A DNA stretch of 64,000 nt from the IMG/VR virus record IMGVR_UViG_3300017917_000095, positions 1 to 64,000 of that record; one strand, given 5' to 3'. The DNA comes from a virus. The position numbers and the translations under genes were made by a program. Each line of letters begins with the position of its first letter. Positions within the stretch are counted from its first letter, which is position 1. Below, piece after piece: positions 16,892 to 27,400 of the stretch. The notes beneath the pieces were generated by a model that was not told the DNA's origin, made no database searches, and saw only the letters and a list, made by a program, of their open reading frames with translations.

Positions 16892-19800
16892 TGGCAGAAG
16901 ATATTGTAAAACAAGCAGGTGCCTCGTCATCTAGTAAACCAGACGCCGGCGGCGGCGTTGTTAGAAACGTACCTGTACTAGGCATAGTAAAGAACAACAT
17001 CGATCCAACTCGCACTGGTCGTATTCAAGTATACATATCTGACTTAGGAAGTGATGATCCTGACAATCCAGAAAGCTGGGCAACAGTATCATATATGAGT
17101 CCGTTCTTTGGATCAGTCGAACCAACGGCAGCAGATACAGGTGAAGGTGACTTCACTGCGAACCCTGCAAGCTATGGCGTGTGGAATAGTCCTCCTGATC
17201 TAGGTTCTACTGTTATCTGCATCTTCATTAACGGTGACCCTAACTATGGTTTCTACATCGGTTGTGTTCCAAAAGCAGAAGCATTGTTCATGGTTCCTGC
17301 AATTGGTTCTAGCAGCAAGGCAGTCATTGGATCAGACGGTGAATCACAAAGCTTAGGTGGTGCTGAACAACTACCTGTTACTAACATTAACACTAACAAC
17401 GCAGCAATAGCCGATGGTGCAAATTTCTTAGATGAACCAAAACCAGTACACAGTTATCAAGCTTCTATTTTATTCAAACAAGGTTTAGTTCGTGACACAT
17501 TGCGCGGCACTATCACATCTAGTGCCCAACGTGAAAGCCCCTCACGAATTGGTTGGGGTGTAAGTTCTCCCGGTCGTCCTATCTATGCAGGTGGATACAA
17601 TGATACAAGCATTGCACAAGCAGCCGTTGATGGCAAAGATGATAAAGGAATGTCAGTCATCTCACGCAGAGGTGGACATTCTATTGTACTAGACGACGGT
17701 GATCTAACAGGTAAAGATCAGTTAGTAAGAATACGTTCCGCTGCCGGACATCAAATTTTAATGAGCGATGATGGTCAGACTATCTTCATCATTCATAGTA
17801 ATGGTCAGTCATGGGTTGAGTTGGGCAAAGAAGGCACAATCGACATGTTCTGTACGAACAGTTTTAACGTCAGAACACAAGGTGATATCAACTTCCATGC
17901 AGACAAAGACATTAACATTCACGCTAAAAAGAAGCTGAATATCAAAGCCGAAGATATCTATATCAACTCTGAAAAGAGTACAAAACACCTGATCGGTAGT
18001 GATTACAACATTGAAACTACAGGAACACACGGGCATAAAGTAGGTGGGTCATTCAGTTTAGAATCAGGTGGTGAGGGTAGTTTAGTATCAGGTGGTGTAT
18101 TCTATATAAACGGAAGCAAAGTTAACTTGAATACAGGGCAAGGTGCAGCACCTGCAGCAGTGGCACCATTGACAGATAAGACCCATACTGACACTATGTT
18201 TGATAGTGTCAAGGGCTACTTGGCTGCACCCGGAACACTCAAGACAATCGCAACAAGAGCACCTGCACACTCGCCGTGGGCAAACGCCAACCAAGGCGTC
18301 GATGTTGAGACTAGTCCAAACGCATCAGACAACTTACCGTCATCACCAAGTTCAGCAGTACAAAGCGCAAACGATGCAGCCGCAGCAGCACCTACTAGCA
18401 CTCCAGTTGCTCCGGCAGCGTTAGCTACTGTTCCTGCTGTACCAGCAGCGAGTGCGGCTCTAGACCAACAAGCAACTGGTTCTATGCTTGGTGCTGTTGC
18501 AACGAATGCAGCCACTGGTCCTGCTATGGACGCAGTACAACAAGGTGCTGGCATAGTTCAAACTGCAACTGCAGGGGCTCAGGCAGCAATCGGCTCGTTC
18601 GCACAAAGCCCTGCACAGTTAGAATCAGCAGGATTCTTAAAACCAGGCTCATCATCTCTAGTAGATTCTTTGGTTCAAAGCGGAGCACCGTTATCACAAG
18701 CAATGCCTAGCAACTTGTTTACTGGTAAAGACGGGGTAGCAAGTCTAACATCATTCGTCAACAATCCTACTGCACAAGCATCAGGAATGATATCGAACTT
18801 CCAGCAATCACAGACTGCATTGACAAGTGCAGGTTTAATGTCAGGAAAAGAATCATCAGTTTCCATTGCTGGTATGGTTATGGCAGGAGCAACTGCAGGG
18901 GTGAACAACACTATTAATGCAGTCAAGAATCTAGGAACATTAGCATCTAACATTTCGCTACCAAACAGCATAGGACTTCCTGGAATAACTAATCCAGTTA
19001 CTAGTGCAATCAGTTCTGGTAATTTTGCAGCAGGATTGGCACAGTCTAGTACTGGTGGCTTAGGTTCTATTTTGAATACAGCATTACCTGTTGCAGGGTT
19101 GATTGCAGGATCGAAACTAAATGCTAGAGGAGCAAGCGCAGCCGCATTCGGTGTGATTGCAGCATCTATCGCAACACTGCCAAAAGGTCCTGTAAACTTG
19201 AAAACAAATGCGTCATTGAACATCGATAGTGCATTAGCAAGGGCAACTGACTTGAAGGGGGCCGCAAGTATTCTAAAAACTACTGGTCAGATCCTAGGTG
19301 GAAACATAGGCAAAGTGACCGGAGCAGTAGCCGGCGGCTTAACTGCAATTGATAGATTGAACGGTGCAAAAACACCAAGTCAAGGTCTAGCAGGTTTGAC
19401 GGGCGTAATCGGAAGCTTGGGCACGATTGGGTCTGCATTGGGCAATAAGTCAATAGCAAAAGCAGCAAGAGATGTAAACTCTATCATTGGCGTTTCTACT
19501 CAGATTAACCGTAACTTGGGTGTTATTGCTAACGCTAGAAATGCATCACAGGCACTTGGTGGTATACTAGGTGTACTAGGTGGAATCGGTAGGGGTGGCA
19601 CTGTATTTGGTAATAAGAAGCTAGCAAACACTACACGTAAGATTGGTAGCGTTGTAAGTAATACCGGAAATATCTTTAGGGCAGTGGATGTTCTAGCGAC
19701 AAGCAAGAACATCAACACAACACTAGGAGCATATGGTTCTATCCTAAATTCTGCAGGTAGAATTGCCGGAGTGTTTAGCAAGAATAGCAGAAGTAGTGGC

Positions 19801-20535
19801 TTATTTGGTATACCGGGCGGACAACTAAGTGTTGGTTCGATTGTCAATAAATCTCTAGGATCTTTGGGCGTACCAAAGAACCCAGCATTGAACGCAATCA
19901 TCACAAACGCAGTGACCGCATCGATTAACAAGATAGCGTTCCCAACAGCAGTCAAGGGAATGACTGGTGCTGGTATAGCTGCAGGATTAAGCATGCCTTC
20001 TGGCTTGCCTAATGTCTCTAACCAGATAACACAGTCGTTGACTGGACTACAAGCACAGGGTCAAAACTTGACTACACTTGCTTTGGGAGATTTGAGTGCA
20101 GGGGAAGCTGGTCCATTGAATGCGGCCATGTCAGCGATTGGATTCGGTGGTGCCGGAGCATTACAGATGCCTACTATCGGATTGAACACCAATGATATGT
20201 CAGAAGTAGAAGCACAGATGACCTCATTGTTGGGTGATCCTAGAATTCCTGCACCGAACTTCGGTGATGATAACGAATCAGCAGTTGCGGTCTTAGAGCA
20301 ATTCTTGCAACAAAATGAGCAGGTTGATTCTATGTTTGCAGAAGTCGATGATCTAGCTACACAAGTTATCTCAGCAAGAGAAGAATTCTACGCACTAGAA
20401 TTGTCACTTCCTGCAGGAGACCCAGAAGTAGCAGCAGCAAGAGAGGAATATGTTGCAATGAGCCAAGAATTACAAGCCAAACTAAATCAGATTGACAATC
20501 TAATTAGTGACTATGGCGACTCATCAGTAGCATAA
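16891..20535 (+). CDS. gp5: Baseplate central spike, gp5/VgrG-like, with long Ala/Gly-rich tail
   Basis: 1214 residues. The OB-fold appears at residues 25-130 (PVLGIVKNNIDPTRTGRIQV; later GVWNSPPDLGSTVIC). A triple-stranded beta-helix-like run follows at about 250-400, with repeats such as GDINFHADKDINIHAKKK and GGHSIVLDDGD. The lysozyme domain found in T4 gp5 between these parts is missing. From about residue 400 to 1120 the chain is Ala/Gly/Ser/Asn-rich with quasi-repeats (GGILGVLGGIGRGG, GVIGSLGTIGSALG). The last 80 residues are acidic and predicted coiled coil. The spike pierces the outer membrane; the missing lysozyme is probably replaced by the GH19 domain of the tape measure. Confidence 0.82.
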   Translation: MAEDIVKQAGASSSSKPDAGGGVVRNVPVLGIVKNNIDPTRTGRIQVYISDLGSDDPDNPESWATVSYMSPFFGSVEPTAADTGEGDFTANPASYGVWNSPPDLGSTVICIFINGDPNYGFYIGCVPKAEALFMVPAIGSSSKAVIGSDGESQSLGGAEQLPVTNINTNNAAIADGANFLDEPKPVHSYQASILFKQGLVRDTLRGTITSSAQRESPSRIGWGVSSPGRPIYAGGYNDTSIAQAAVDGKDDKGMSVISRRGGHSIVLDDGDLTGKDQLVRIRSAAGHQILMSDDGQTIFIIHSNGQSWVELGKEGTIDMFCTNSFNVRTQGDINFHADKDINIHAKKKLNIKAEDIYINSEKSTKHLIGSDYNIETTGTHGHKVGGSFSLESGGEGSLVSGGVFYINGSKVNLNTGQGAAPAAVAPLTDKTHTDTMFDSVKGYLAAPGTLKTIATRAPAHSPWANANQGVDVETSPNASDNLPSSPSSAVQSANDAAAAAPTSTPVAPAALATVPAVPAASAALDQQATGSMLGAVATNAATGPAMDAVQQGAGIVQTATAGAQAAIGSFAQSPAQLESAGFLKPGSSSLVDSLVQSGAPLSQAMPSNLFTGKDGVASLTSFVNNPTAQASGMISNFQQSQTALTSAGLMSGKESSVSIAGMVMAGATAGVNNTINAVKNLGTLASNISLPNSIGLPGITNPVTSAISSGNFAAGLAQSSTGGLGSILNTALPVAGLIAGSKLNARGASAAAFGVIAASIATLPKGPVNLKTNASLNIDSALARATDLKGAASILKTTGQILGGNIGKVTGAVAGGLTAIDRLNGAKTPSQGLAGLTGVIGSLGTIGSALGNKSIAKAARDVNSIIGVSTQINRNLGVIANARNASQALGGILGVLGGIGRGGTVFGNKKLANTTRKIGSVVSNTGNIFRAVDVLATSKNINTTLGAYGSILNSAGRIAGVFSKNSRSSGLFGIPGGQLSVGSIVNKSLGSLGVPKNPALNAIITNAVTASINKIAFPTAVKGMTGAGIAAGLSMPSGLPNVSNQITQSLTGLQAQGQNLTTLALGDLSAGEAGPLNAAMSAIGFGGAGALQMPTIGLNTNDMSEVEAQMTSLLGDPRIPAPNFGDDNESAVAVLEQFLQQNEQVDSMFAEVDDLATQVISAREEFYALELSLPAGDPEVAAAREEYVAMSQELQAKLNQIDNLISDYGDSSVA

Positions 20536-20543
20536 ATATTATC

Positions 20544-20996
20544 ATGCCACAATATATCGGATTCAGCACAATCAACAGCAATGTCCCTAGGACAACTAAT
20601 GCACCGACGGGCAACGACGGGGGAGTCGGCGGAGTAACTAAATCAGTGAACACAGGAAAGAAGTTTCGTTTGGTTGATACTCCCCTTGTTGTTAGAGACT
20701 TTCTTAATGCATTGAACATTCCCCAAGGGCAGAAAGTCGGACAACCTCAATACGGTACGACTCTCTGGTCCTTTGTATTTGAGCCGAACACTGCCGATAC
20801 TCAGTACAAGTTAGAAAACGAACTAAGGCGCGTGGCCAGCTTAGATCCAAGATTACTGGTCAACACAGTCAAAGCATATCCCCAAGAAAACGGGATTCTA
20901 ATCGAAATGGAGATCGCCGTAGCTCCATTCAACCAAGCACAATTATTAAGTGTATTCTTCAGCCAGGCAGCAAATAGAGCAAGCATTCAAGGCTAA
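20544..20996 (+). CDS. gp25: Baseplate wedge protein, gp25-like
   Basis: 150 residues. The GPW/gp25 family wedge protein, related in form to the hydrolase-free gp25 that nucleates sheath assembly. Family features are LVVRDFLNALNIPQGQKVG, the TTLWSFVFEPN strand and ILIEMEIAVAPF near the end. It begins 8 bases after the gp5-like stop. It lacks a strong ribosome site, so it is probably translated by coupling. A weak hairpin terminator and then a late promoter follow before gp6. Confidence 0.85.
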   Translation: MPQYIGFSTINSNVPRTTNAPTGNDGGVGGVTKSVNTGKKFRLVDTPLVVRDFLNALNIPQGQKVGQPQYGTTLWSFVFEPNTADTQYKLENELRRVASLDPRLLVNTVKAYPQENGILIEMEIAVAPFNQAQLLSVFFSQAANRASIQG

Positions 20997-21016
20997 CCGA
21001 AAAAAACACGGTTTTT
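20995..21016 (+). terminator. Weak intrinsic terminator after gp25
   Basis: AACCG (20995-20999) pairs with CGGTT (21009-21013) around an A-rich loop and runs into TTTTT. The stem is only five pairs. It separates gp25 from the promoter of gp6. Confidence 0.4.
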
Positions 21017-21022
21017 AGGTAT

Positions 21023-21030
21023 GATAAATA
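21023..21030 (+). promoter_or_regulatory. Late promoter upstream of gp6
   Basis: GATAAATA followed by CTATAAAGAG; the gp6 ATG is 18 bases downstream. The spacing and octamer match the site at 13449. Confidence 0.65.
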
Positions 21031-21048
21031 CTATAAAGAGATATACCT

Positions 21049-24000
21049 ATGGCTACAAGTTCAAGACAATCAGCATTATTTGGCGTCAACGATTGGCAAG
21101 CAATCTACCAAACCTTTCGTGAAGCCGATTTTAAAAGCTATGATTATGAGACTTTGCGTAAAAGTTTCATTGATTACTTGCGTGTGTATTACCCGGAAAC
21201 ATTCAATGACTTCATTGAATCATCGGAATTTATCGCCCTACTTGACGTTATAGCCTTCATGGGTCAGGGTCTTGCTTTCCGCAATGACGTTAACACCCGT
21301 GAAAACTTCATCGATACCGCTGAACGCCGCGACTCTGTTATCAAGCTAGCCAATTTAGTCAGCTACACTCCTAAGCGTAACCTAGCTGCCCAAGGATATC
21401 TAAAAGTAGTCAATATCCAGACTACCCAAAACATTACAGACTTGAACGGTGTCAACTTAGGTAATCTTCCTATTCTTTGGAATGATCCTGCTAACCCAAA
21501 TTGGTTGGAACAGTTCAACACAATTATCAATGCTGCACTGGTCGATACTCAGCGTGTAGGTCGTCCTGCAAACGTAGCAGATTTGCTAGGTGTTACTACC
21601 AGCGAGTACACACTACGTATCCCAAATAACACATTGCCAATCGTTCCGTTCAACTCAACAGTTGACGGTATCAATATGAACTTTGAGCTATGCAGTGTAA
21701 CCAGCGTAGATGCTGATTACATGTACGAGATTCCTCCAGCTCCAAGCGGTAGATTCAACATGCTATATCGTAACGACAAATTAGGTTACGGCAGCCCAAA
21801 TACTGGTTTCTTCTTCTACTTCAAGCAAGGAACATTGCAGAATTATGATTTCAATTTGCAACAGCAAATCAGTAACCAAGTCATTAACATTGACATTCAA
21901 GGTGTCAACAACGAAGATACCTGGTTGTATCAACTAAACGCTAACAACGGCAATAGAACACTGTGGACAAAAGTAGATAACATCTATGCTGATGCGTACC
22001 TACAAAACACTACTAGCAACAGAACTATTTTCTCGGTGAATTCACGATTCAACGATCAAGTAAGTTATGTGTTCGGTGACGGTGTGTTCAGTCAGATTCC
22101 AGTAGGATCATACAGAGCTTATGTACGTGCAGGAAATGCACTAACTTACACAATCGATCCATCAGAGATGCAAGGTATCACTGTATCTTTCAGCTATGTT
22201 AACCGTTTGGGCAAGACAGAGATTCTAACACTTGGATTAGAGCTTCAACTTCCTGTGTCAAATGCACAGGCACGTGAACCATTGGCACAAATCAAACAGC
22301 GTGCTCCTACAAGATATTATACACAGAATCGTATGGTTAACGGTGAAGATTACAACAACTTCCCATACACCTTATATAGTTCTATTATCAAGTCAAAAGC
22401 TATCAACCGTTCAAGTATTGGTGTCAGTAAGAACCTAGATATTCTCGATCCTACAGGTAAGTATTCAAGCTTGAATTCTTTTGCGACTGACGGAGCATTA
22501 TGGCAAGATGATACTAATGGTTATGCCAACCTAACTATCAACACAGTTGGTAACATCATTACATTCTTGACAGATACGTTGGGTAGTGTGTTATCTAGTA
22601 ACCGTGTCGTTCAATACTATACACAAAACTTTAACCAATACGCAATTAATAGTGCATCAGGCGATGGTACTGTTTATTGGAATGCAAGCACAGTAGATGC
22701 CAACTCGTTGACTGGTTATTTCTTTAACATTACTGATGGTAGCAATACTTCAATTCCAATTGGCACCTATTCAACGAATAATGTCAAGTACATTACACCG
22801 GGCGCATTGGTAAAATTCATTGCACCTAGTGGATTCTACTTTGATACTAACAATCGTTTAGTAGCTGGCATCGCAGGCCCAAGCAATCAAACATTTATTT
22901 GGACAACAGTATTGTCAGTTATTGGTGACGGATATAACAACGGACAAGGTAACTTTGCTAACGGAACCGGTCCAGTAACCCTTAACGGTTATGTACCTGT
23001 CGGTGCAATCTTAACTACAGTTCTACCATCGTTTGATAACTCATTGTCTAACGAAATCGTACAAGAGTGTATCATTCGCATGGAGTTGCAACAGAACTTC
23101 AGCTTAGTATTCAATAACTCATACACTGTTGCACAGGATCGCTGGTCAATCGAACAATATGATAACGCAAATTGGTTTGTTCGTTTCCAAAGTGATAGCG
23201 GCGGTCGCTATACTATTACCTATCGCTCATTGCGTTACTATTTTGGTAGTGTGTCTGATACCCGCTTTAGTTATGAGCGTGACAAGTTAGTGTACGACCC
23301 ATTCAGTGGTAAAATCTTGCAAGACTTTGTTAAAGTTCTTGCTACTAACACACAACCAAACAGCAACTATCCATTAGCTAAAGATGTTTCAGTAAACATC
23401 GTTGGACAGACAGTTGAGAGCGATGGATACATTAATGACTTTGAAGTTGAAGTTGCAAGTAATGACATTAACAATCGCGGTTTGATTGTAAATCCAGACT
23501 TCTTCCAAACAGTGACTGGCTATACAACTGGCGGTGCTAACACAGGCATTTATGTATTCTTTGAATTGATTCAAGACGCTATCAGTTTGACAAGATATCA
23601 GATTGTTCCTACTAGCGATGTGGTTCAGTATCAAACAAAGACACAGATTGAAGTTGCAAAGTATGACTACCCAGAAGGTCAGTTGTTCTATGCATACGGA
23701 GAGAACACATTTTGGACTACAATCCAAGACGATACTGTTCAAACACCGTATTATATTTTGACAGAGCAACCACAGTATTCAATGAAGCCGGGGCGTCAAG
23801 GTCTACAATATCAATATCGTCACAATAGCAACAACACAACACGTATTGATCCTGCAACAACCAACATCATTGACTTGTACGTAGTGACACAGGCTTACTA
23901 TACACAATATCAAAACTATATTAAGGATACTACCAACACAGTACCTATGCCACCCAAGCCAACTATTAATGAGTTGTCAGAGGCATACGGTGGACTCAAC

Positions 24001-24417
24001 AATTACAAAATGTTGAGTGATAGCGTGGTATTAAATAGTGTAGTGTTCAAGCCTTTGTTTGGTCCTAAAGCAGATTCTGCATTAAGAGCAACGATTAAAG
24101 TTATCAAGGCGTCCAACACGAATGCAAGTGATAGTGAAATTCGCAGTTCAGTACTAGCAGCAATGAATACATATTTTGATATTAACAATTGGAACTTTGG
24201 AGACACGTTCTACTTCTCCGAACTAAGCGCATACTTACACGATCAAGTAGGTGAGTATATTAGTTCGGCAGTACTTGTTCCAAATGATCCTACAATGAAG
24301 TTCGGAGACCTTTATGAAATAAAATGTGCACCATACGAAATTTTCGTTAATGCGGCAACTGCTAATGACGTATTAGTTATCGCATCGCTCACACCAGCAG
24401 AATTACAAATAGCATAA
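21049..24417 (+). CDS. gp6: Baseplate wedge protein gp6 (baseplate-J-like)
   Basis: 1122 residues, much longer than T4 gp6 (660). gp6 dimers form the ring of the wedges that opens during contraction. The N-terminal half carries the family pattern: YETLRKSFIDYLRVYYPE, then FIESSEFIALLDVIAFMGQG, RNDVNTRENFIDTAERRDSV and LANLVSYTPKR (about residues 30-115). The C-terminal part has the usual ending with LRATIKVIKASN and IRSSVLAAMNTYFDINNWNFG. The extra length lies in the middle (about 230-950), rich in beta-type sequence. It is followed after 10 bases by the giant gene. Confidence 0.9.
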   Translation: MATSSRQSALFGVNDWQAIYQTFREADFKSYDYETLRKSFIDYLRVYYPETFNDFIESSEFIALLDVIAFMGQGLAFRNDVNTRENFIDTAERRDSVIKLANLVSYTPKRNLAAQGYLKVVNIQTTQNITDLNGVNLGNLPILWNDPANPNWLEQFNTIINAALVDTQRVGRPANVADLLGVTTSEYTLRIPNNTLPIVPFNSTVDGINMNFELCSVTSVDADYMYEIPPAPSGRFNMLYRNDKLGYGSPNTGFFFYFKQGTLQNYDFNLQQQISNQVINIDIQGVNNEDTWLYQLNANNGNRTLWTKVDNIYADAYLQNTTSNRTIFSVNSRFNDQVSYVFGDGVFSQIPVGSYRAYVRAGNALTYTIDPSEMQGITVSFSYVNRLGKTEILTLGLELQLPVSNAQAREPLAQIKQRAPTRYYTQNRMVNGEDYNNFPYTLYSSIIKSKAINRSSIGVSKNLDILDPTGKYSSLNSFATDGALWQDDTNGYANLTINTVGNIITFLTDTLGSVLSSNRVVQYYTQNFNQYAINSASGDGTVYWNASTVDANSLTGYFFNITDGSNTSIPIGTYSTNNVKYITPGALVKFIAPSGFYFDTNNRLVAGIAGPSNQTFIWTTVLSVIGDGYNNGQGNFANGTGPVTLNGYVPVGAILTTVLPSFDNSLSNEIVQECIIRMELQQNFSLVFNNSYTVAQDRWSIEQYDNANWFVRFQSDSGGRYTITYRSLRYYFGSVSDTRFSYERDKLVYDPFSGKILQDFVKVLATNTQPNSNYPLAKDVSVNIVGQTVESDGYINDFEVEVASNDINNRGLIVNPDFFQTVTGYTTGGANTGIYVFFELIQDAISLTRYQIVPTSDVVQYQTKTQIEVAKYDYPEGQLFYAYGENTFWTTIQDDTVQTPYYILTEQPQYSMKPGRQGLQYQYRHNSNNTTRIDPATTNIIDLYVVTQAYYTQYQNYIKDTTNTVPMPPKPTINELSEAYGGLNNYKMLSDSVVLNSVVFKPLFGPKADSALRATIKVIKASNTNASDSEIRSSVLAAMNTYFDINNWNFGDTFYFSELSAYLHDQVGEYISSAVLVPNDPTMKFGDLYEIKCAPYEIFVNAATANDVLVIASLTPAELQIA

Positions 24418-24427
24418 GTATTATATT

Positions 24428-27400
24428 ATGGCATCGAGAATTAGAACATTAAACTTCTTACCAGAAGTATTTCAAACTACAACTAACAGCCAGTTTTTGG
24501 GTGCAACATTAGATCAAATTGTTCAGCAGCCGGAAACTAAACGTATCGAAGGTTACGTTGGTAGTAGATTTGGTTATGGTGTAAACGCTAAGAATTACTA
24601 CGTCACTGAACCTAACAAAACAAGAACCGATTATCAATTAGATCCAGGTGTTGTCTTCACTAAGACAAACGAATCAGTCGCAAAAGACTTTATCAGCTAT
24701 CCTGGTATGTTAGATGCATTGAATCTTGAAGGTGGGTTGACACAAGATAACAACCGTCTATATAACAGTCAGTTCTATTCTTGGGATTCGTTCACCGACC
24801 TAGACAAGATTATCAACTTCAACCAATACTACTGGATCCCACAAGGTCCTGCTAGTGTTGTTGTTTCTAGTGAAACTGTGTTCTCGTCTAACGAATATAA
24901 CGTATACGATCTTCCTAGTGGTTACAATATTGTTCCTGTAACCTCTTCTGAAGGCCAAGGCACAACCAACCCAACATTAACATTGTTGCGCGGTGGTACA
25001 TATACATTTGCAGTAAACCAAGATACTCAATTCTGGATTCAAGGTCGTCCTGGCGTTACTGGTTATGATCCAACTCAACCAAACGTACAGACACGTGATG
25101 TATTAGGTGTTGACAATAACGGAACAACGCAAGGTATTGTGACATTTACTGTTCCTCCTAAAGATGCACAAGACGACTACAACTTTCCGGGTAACAACTT
25201 AGTGGATGTTGTTAGTACACTTCCTTTTGCACAAGTCAATGGTGCAAGATTAGCAGACTTAGGTGGCATCGATGGTGTAACATCATTAGATGGATTAACC
25301 GTAATGTTCTACAATACAGGTATTCCAAATGAAGTTGGATATGTATCTAACTTCTTCGACTATACTCCCTTCGATTATAACGATGATCTAACTCCTCTAC
25401 AGTCTATTACTGTTACTGCAACCACAGCATCAACAGATGCTATCACTTGCAGCAGTACCGCAAACTTAGCAGTAGGAAATGCTATTATTTTCAATGGTAA
25501 CCCATTCGGTGGGTTAGCAGCTTATTCTACAACTCTACCAAACACAATTTATTACGTAGAGTCTATCATTAACTCTACTCAGTTCACTGTTTCTACAACA
25601 GTCGGTGGCTCTGTATATCCATTGTCCAATGGTTCTGGTACAATGACAGCAATCTCTAACCAAGGTCTATATGAGCAAGGTTACTACACAAACGTAAATG
25701 AAAATTTCTATACTATTCAGTACCTAGGTGATCCTTCTGATCCGGTTATACGTTTGAAGCAAGCTAACGAGATTCCTACTAACCAAAAGATTACTGCAAC
25801 TTACGGTACACAGTGGGTAGCTAGGGCATTCTACAAGAATCCGTCTGGTGTTGTACTATTAATCCCTTATCTAAGCGCACAACTTGATACTTTATACTAC
25901 CAAGACGGTACATTTGCAGATAAGGTGGGTGTAATTAGACTAATCGAAAGTAACGTACTAAACACCCTAGATGTTGAGACAGACATTTTAGGTAAAGCGC
26001 AATATACTGCAACTAATGGAGTAGTATTCACTAATGGATTGAAAGTTACTTTCCAAGGTGATGTGTTCCCTGTAAAATATCTATCAGGTGAATATTATGT
26101 TGAAGGTGTAGGTACTGCAATTGAGCTACTACCAGTAGAAGATTTTGTTGCTCCTGAAAGTTTCACAGCTAGCACTTATGTTCCATGGGATACAATTGGA
26201 TGGGATGCTGCTAACTGGGAAGGTGATTCATATGTTCCAGTGAACCCTGAGTACATTACTATCGCTAGAAATTCTATGGATAAGAATGCATGGTCACGTA
26301 GTAATCGCTGGTTCCACATTGACGTTATCAACGCAACTGCGACATACAATAACAATCCTGATTTATTGACGTTATACACCAACGAAAACTTTAAGGCTAA
26401 GCGTCCTATCATCGAATTCTATCCTAATTTGAAACTGTTCAACTCAGGTTCAGAAGGAAAGGCTCCTGTGGATTTTATTGACGTAAGAACAACTGATGCA
26501 TTCAGCTTGGTCGCAGGTAAACAAAACTACTATCCTGACGTTGAAGTATATACTGGGTATAGTGCAACAATCACATCAACTAACTACACACCTATTCGTG
26601 CCTTTACAAGCGCAAGTGCATCAACCGACATATTTACTACTACGACCGGTACTACTGGTTTCCAAGTAAATGACTTGATCGTATTTGACGGCATCACACT
26701 AGATCCTACCATTCAAGACGGCAAATCATATTATATTGCTGAGGTAGTTTCTGGTACTCAGTTTAAAATTTCTGCTACTAAAGGTGGAAGTGTGATCGGT
26801 CCTGATAGCAACCTAGGTGCAGGCGGCAACATCATTTGGTCTCCTTTGAGTACTACTGTAACCGTTGCAGCGGATGAAATCACTGGAACATTTACTGTAG
26901 GTCAGTATGTTAAAGATTCAACTAACGCACTTCCACGCAATGCACAGATTGCCTCAATAACCGGCACAACAAATTTAACGTTGACAGTTGAATGGGACGA
27001 AGGTTCAAAATATTTCGCACAACAGACAAATGCATCTATCATTGGTACTGATACTACAAACGACAACTATGCTTTGTTCGATGGAGCCACTGTTATCTTT
27101 ACTGCCGACACAGATGCTAACGTAAGAAACAAAGTGTATGTTTCACGTTTCTCCGCTATCACTGGATCATCAACACCGATCATTACATTGACAGAAGCTA
27201 AAGACGGTGAGGTTTATCCAAATCAACAAACAGTTGCATTGCGCGGATATTTCAATAATGGTAATGAGTTCTGGTTCGATGGAGCAGAATGGATTGAGGG
27301 TCAACAAAAGACAACATTGAATCAACCACCGTTGTTTGATATTTTTGACGAAAACCAAGTTAGCTTGGGAGACCCACTAGTCTATGTGGGAACATCGTTC

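Noticed and set aside
18216-19994. Several minus-strand frames opposite the gp5-like tail
   Set aside because: Antisense shadows of the Ala/Gly-rich coding sequence, no ribosome sites, and no protein-like motifs.
20531-20538. CATAAATA before gp25 as a late promoter
   Set aside because: It overlaps the previous stop codon and ends 5 bases before the ATG, so no leader or ribosome site could exist; coupling explains gp25 expression better.
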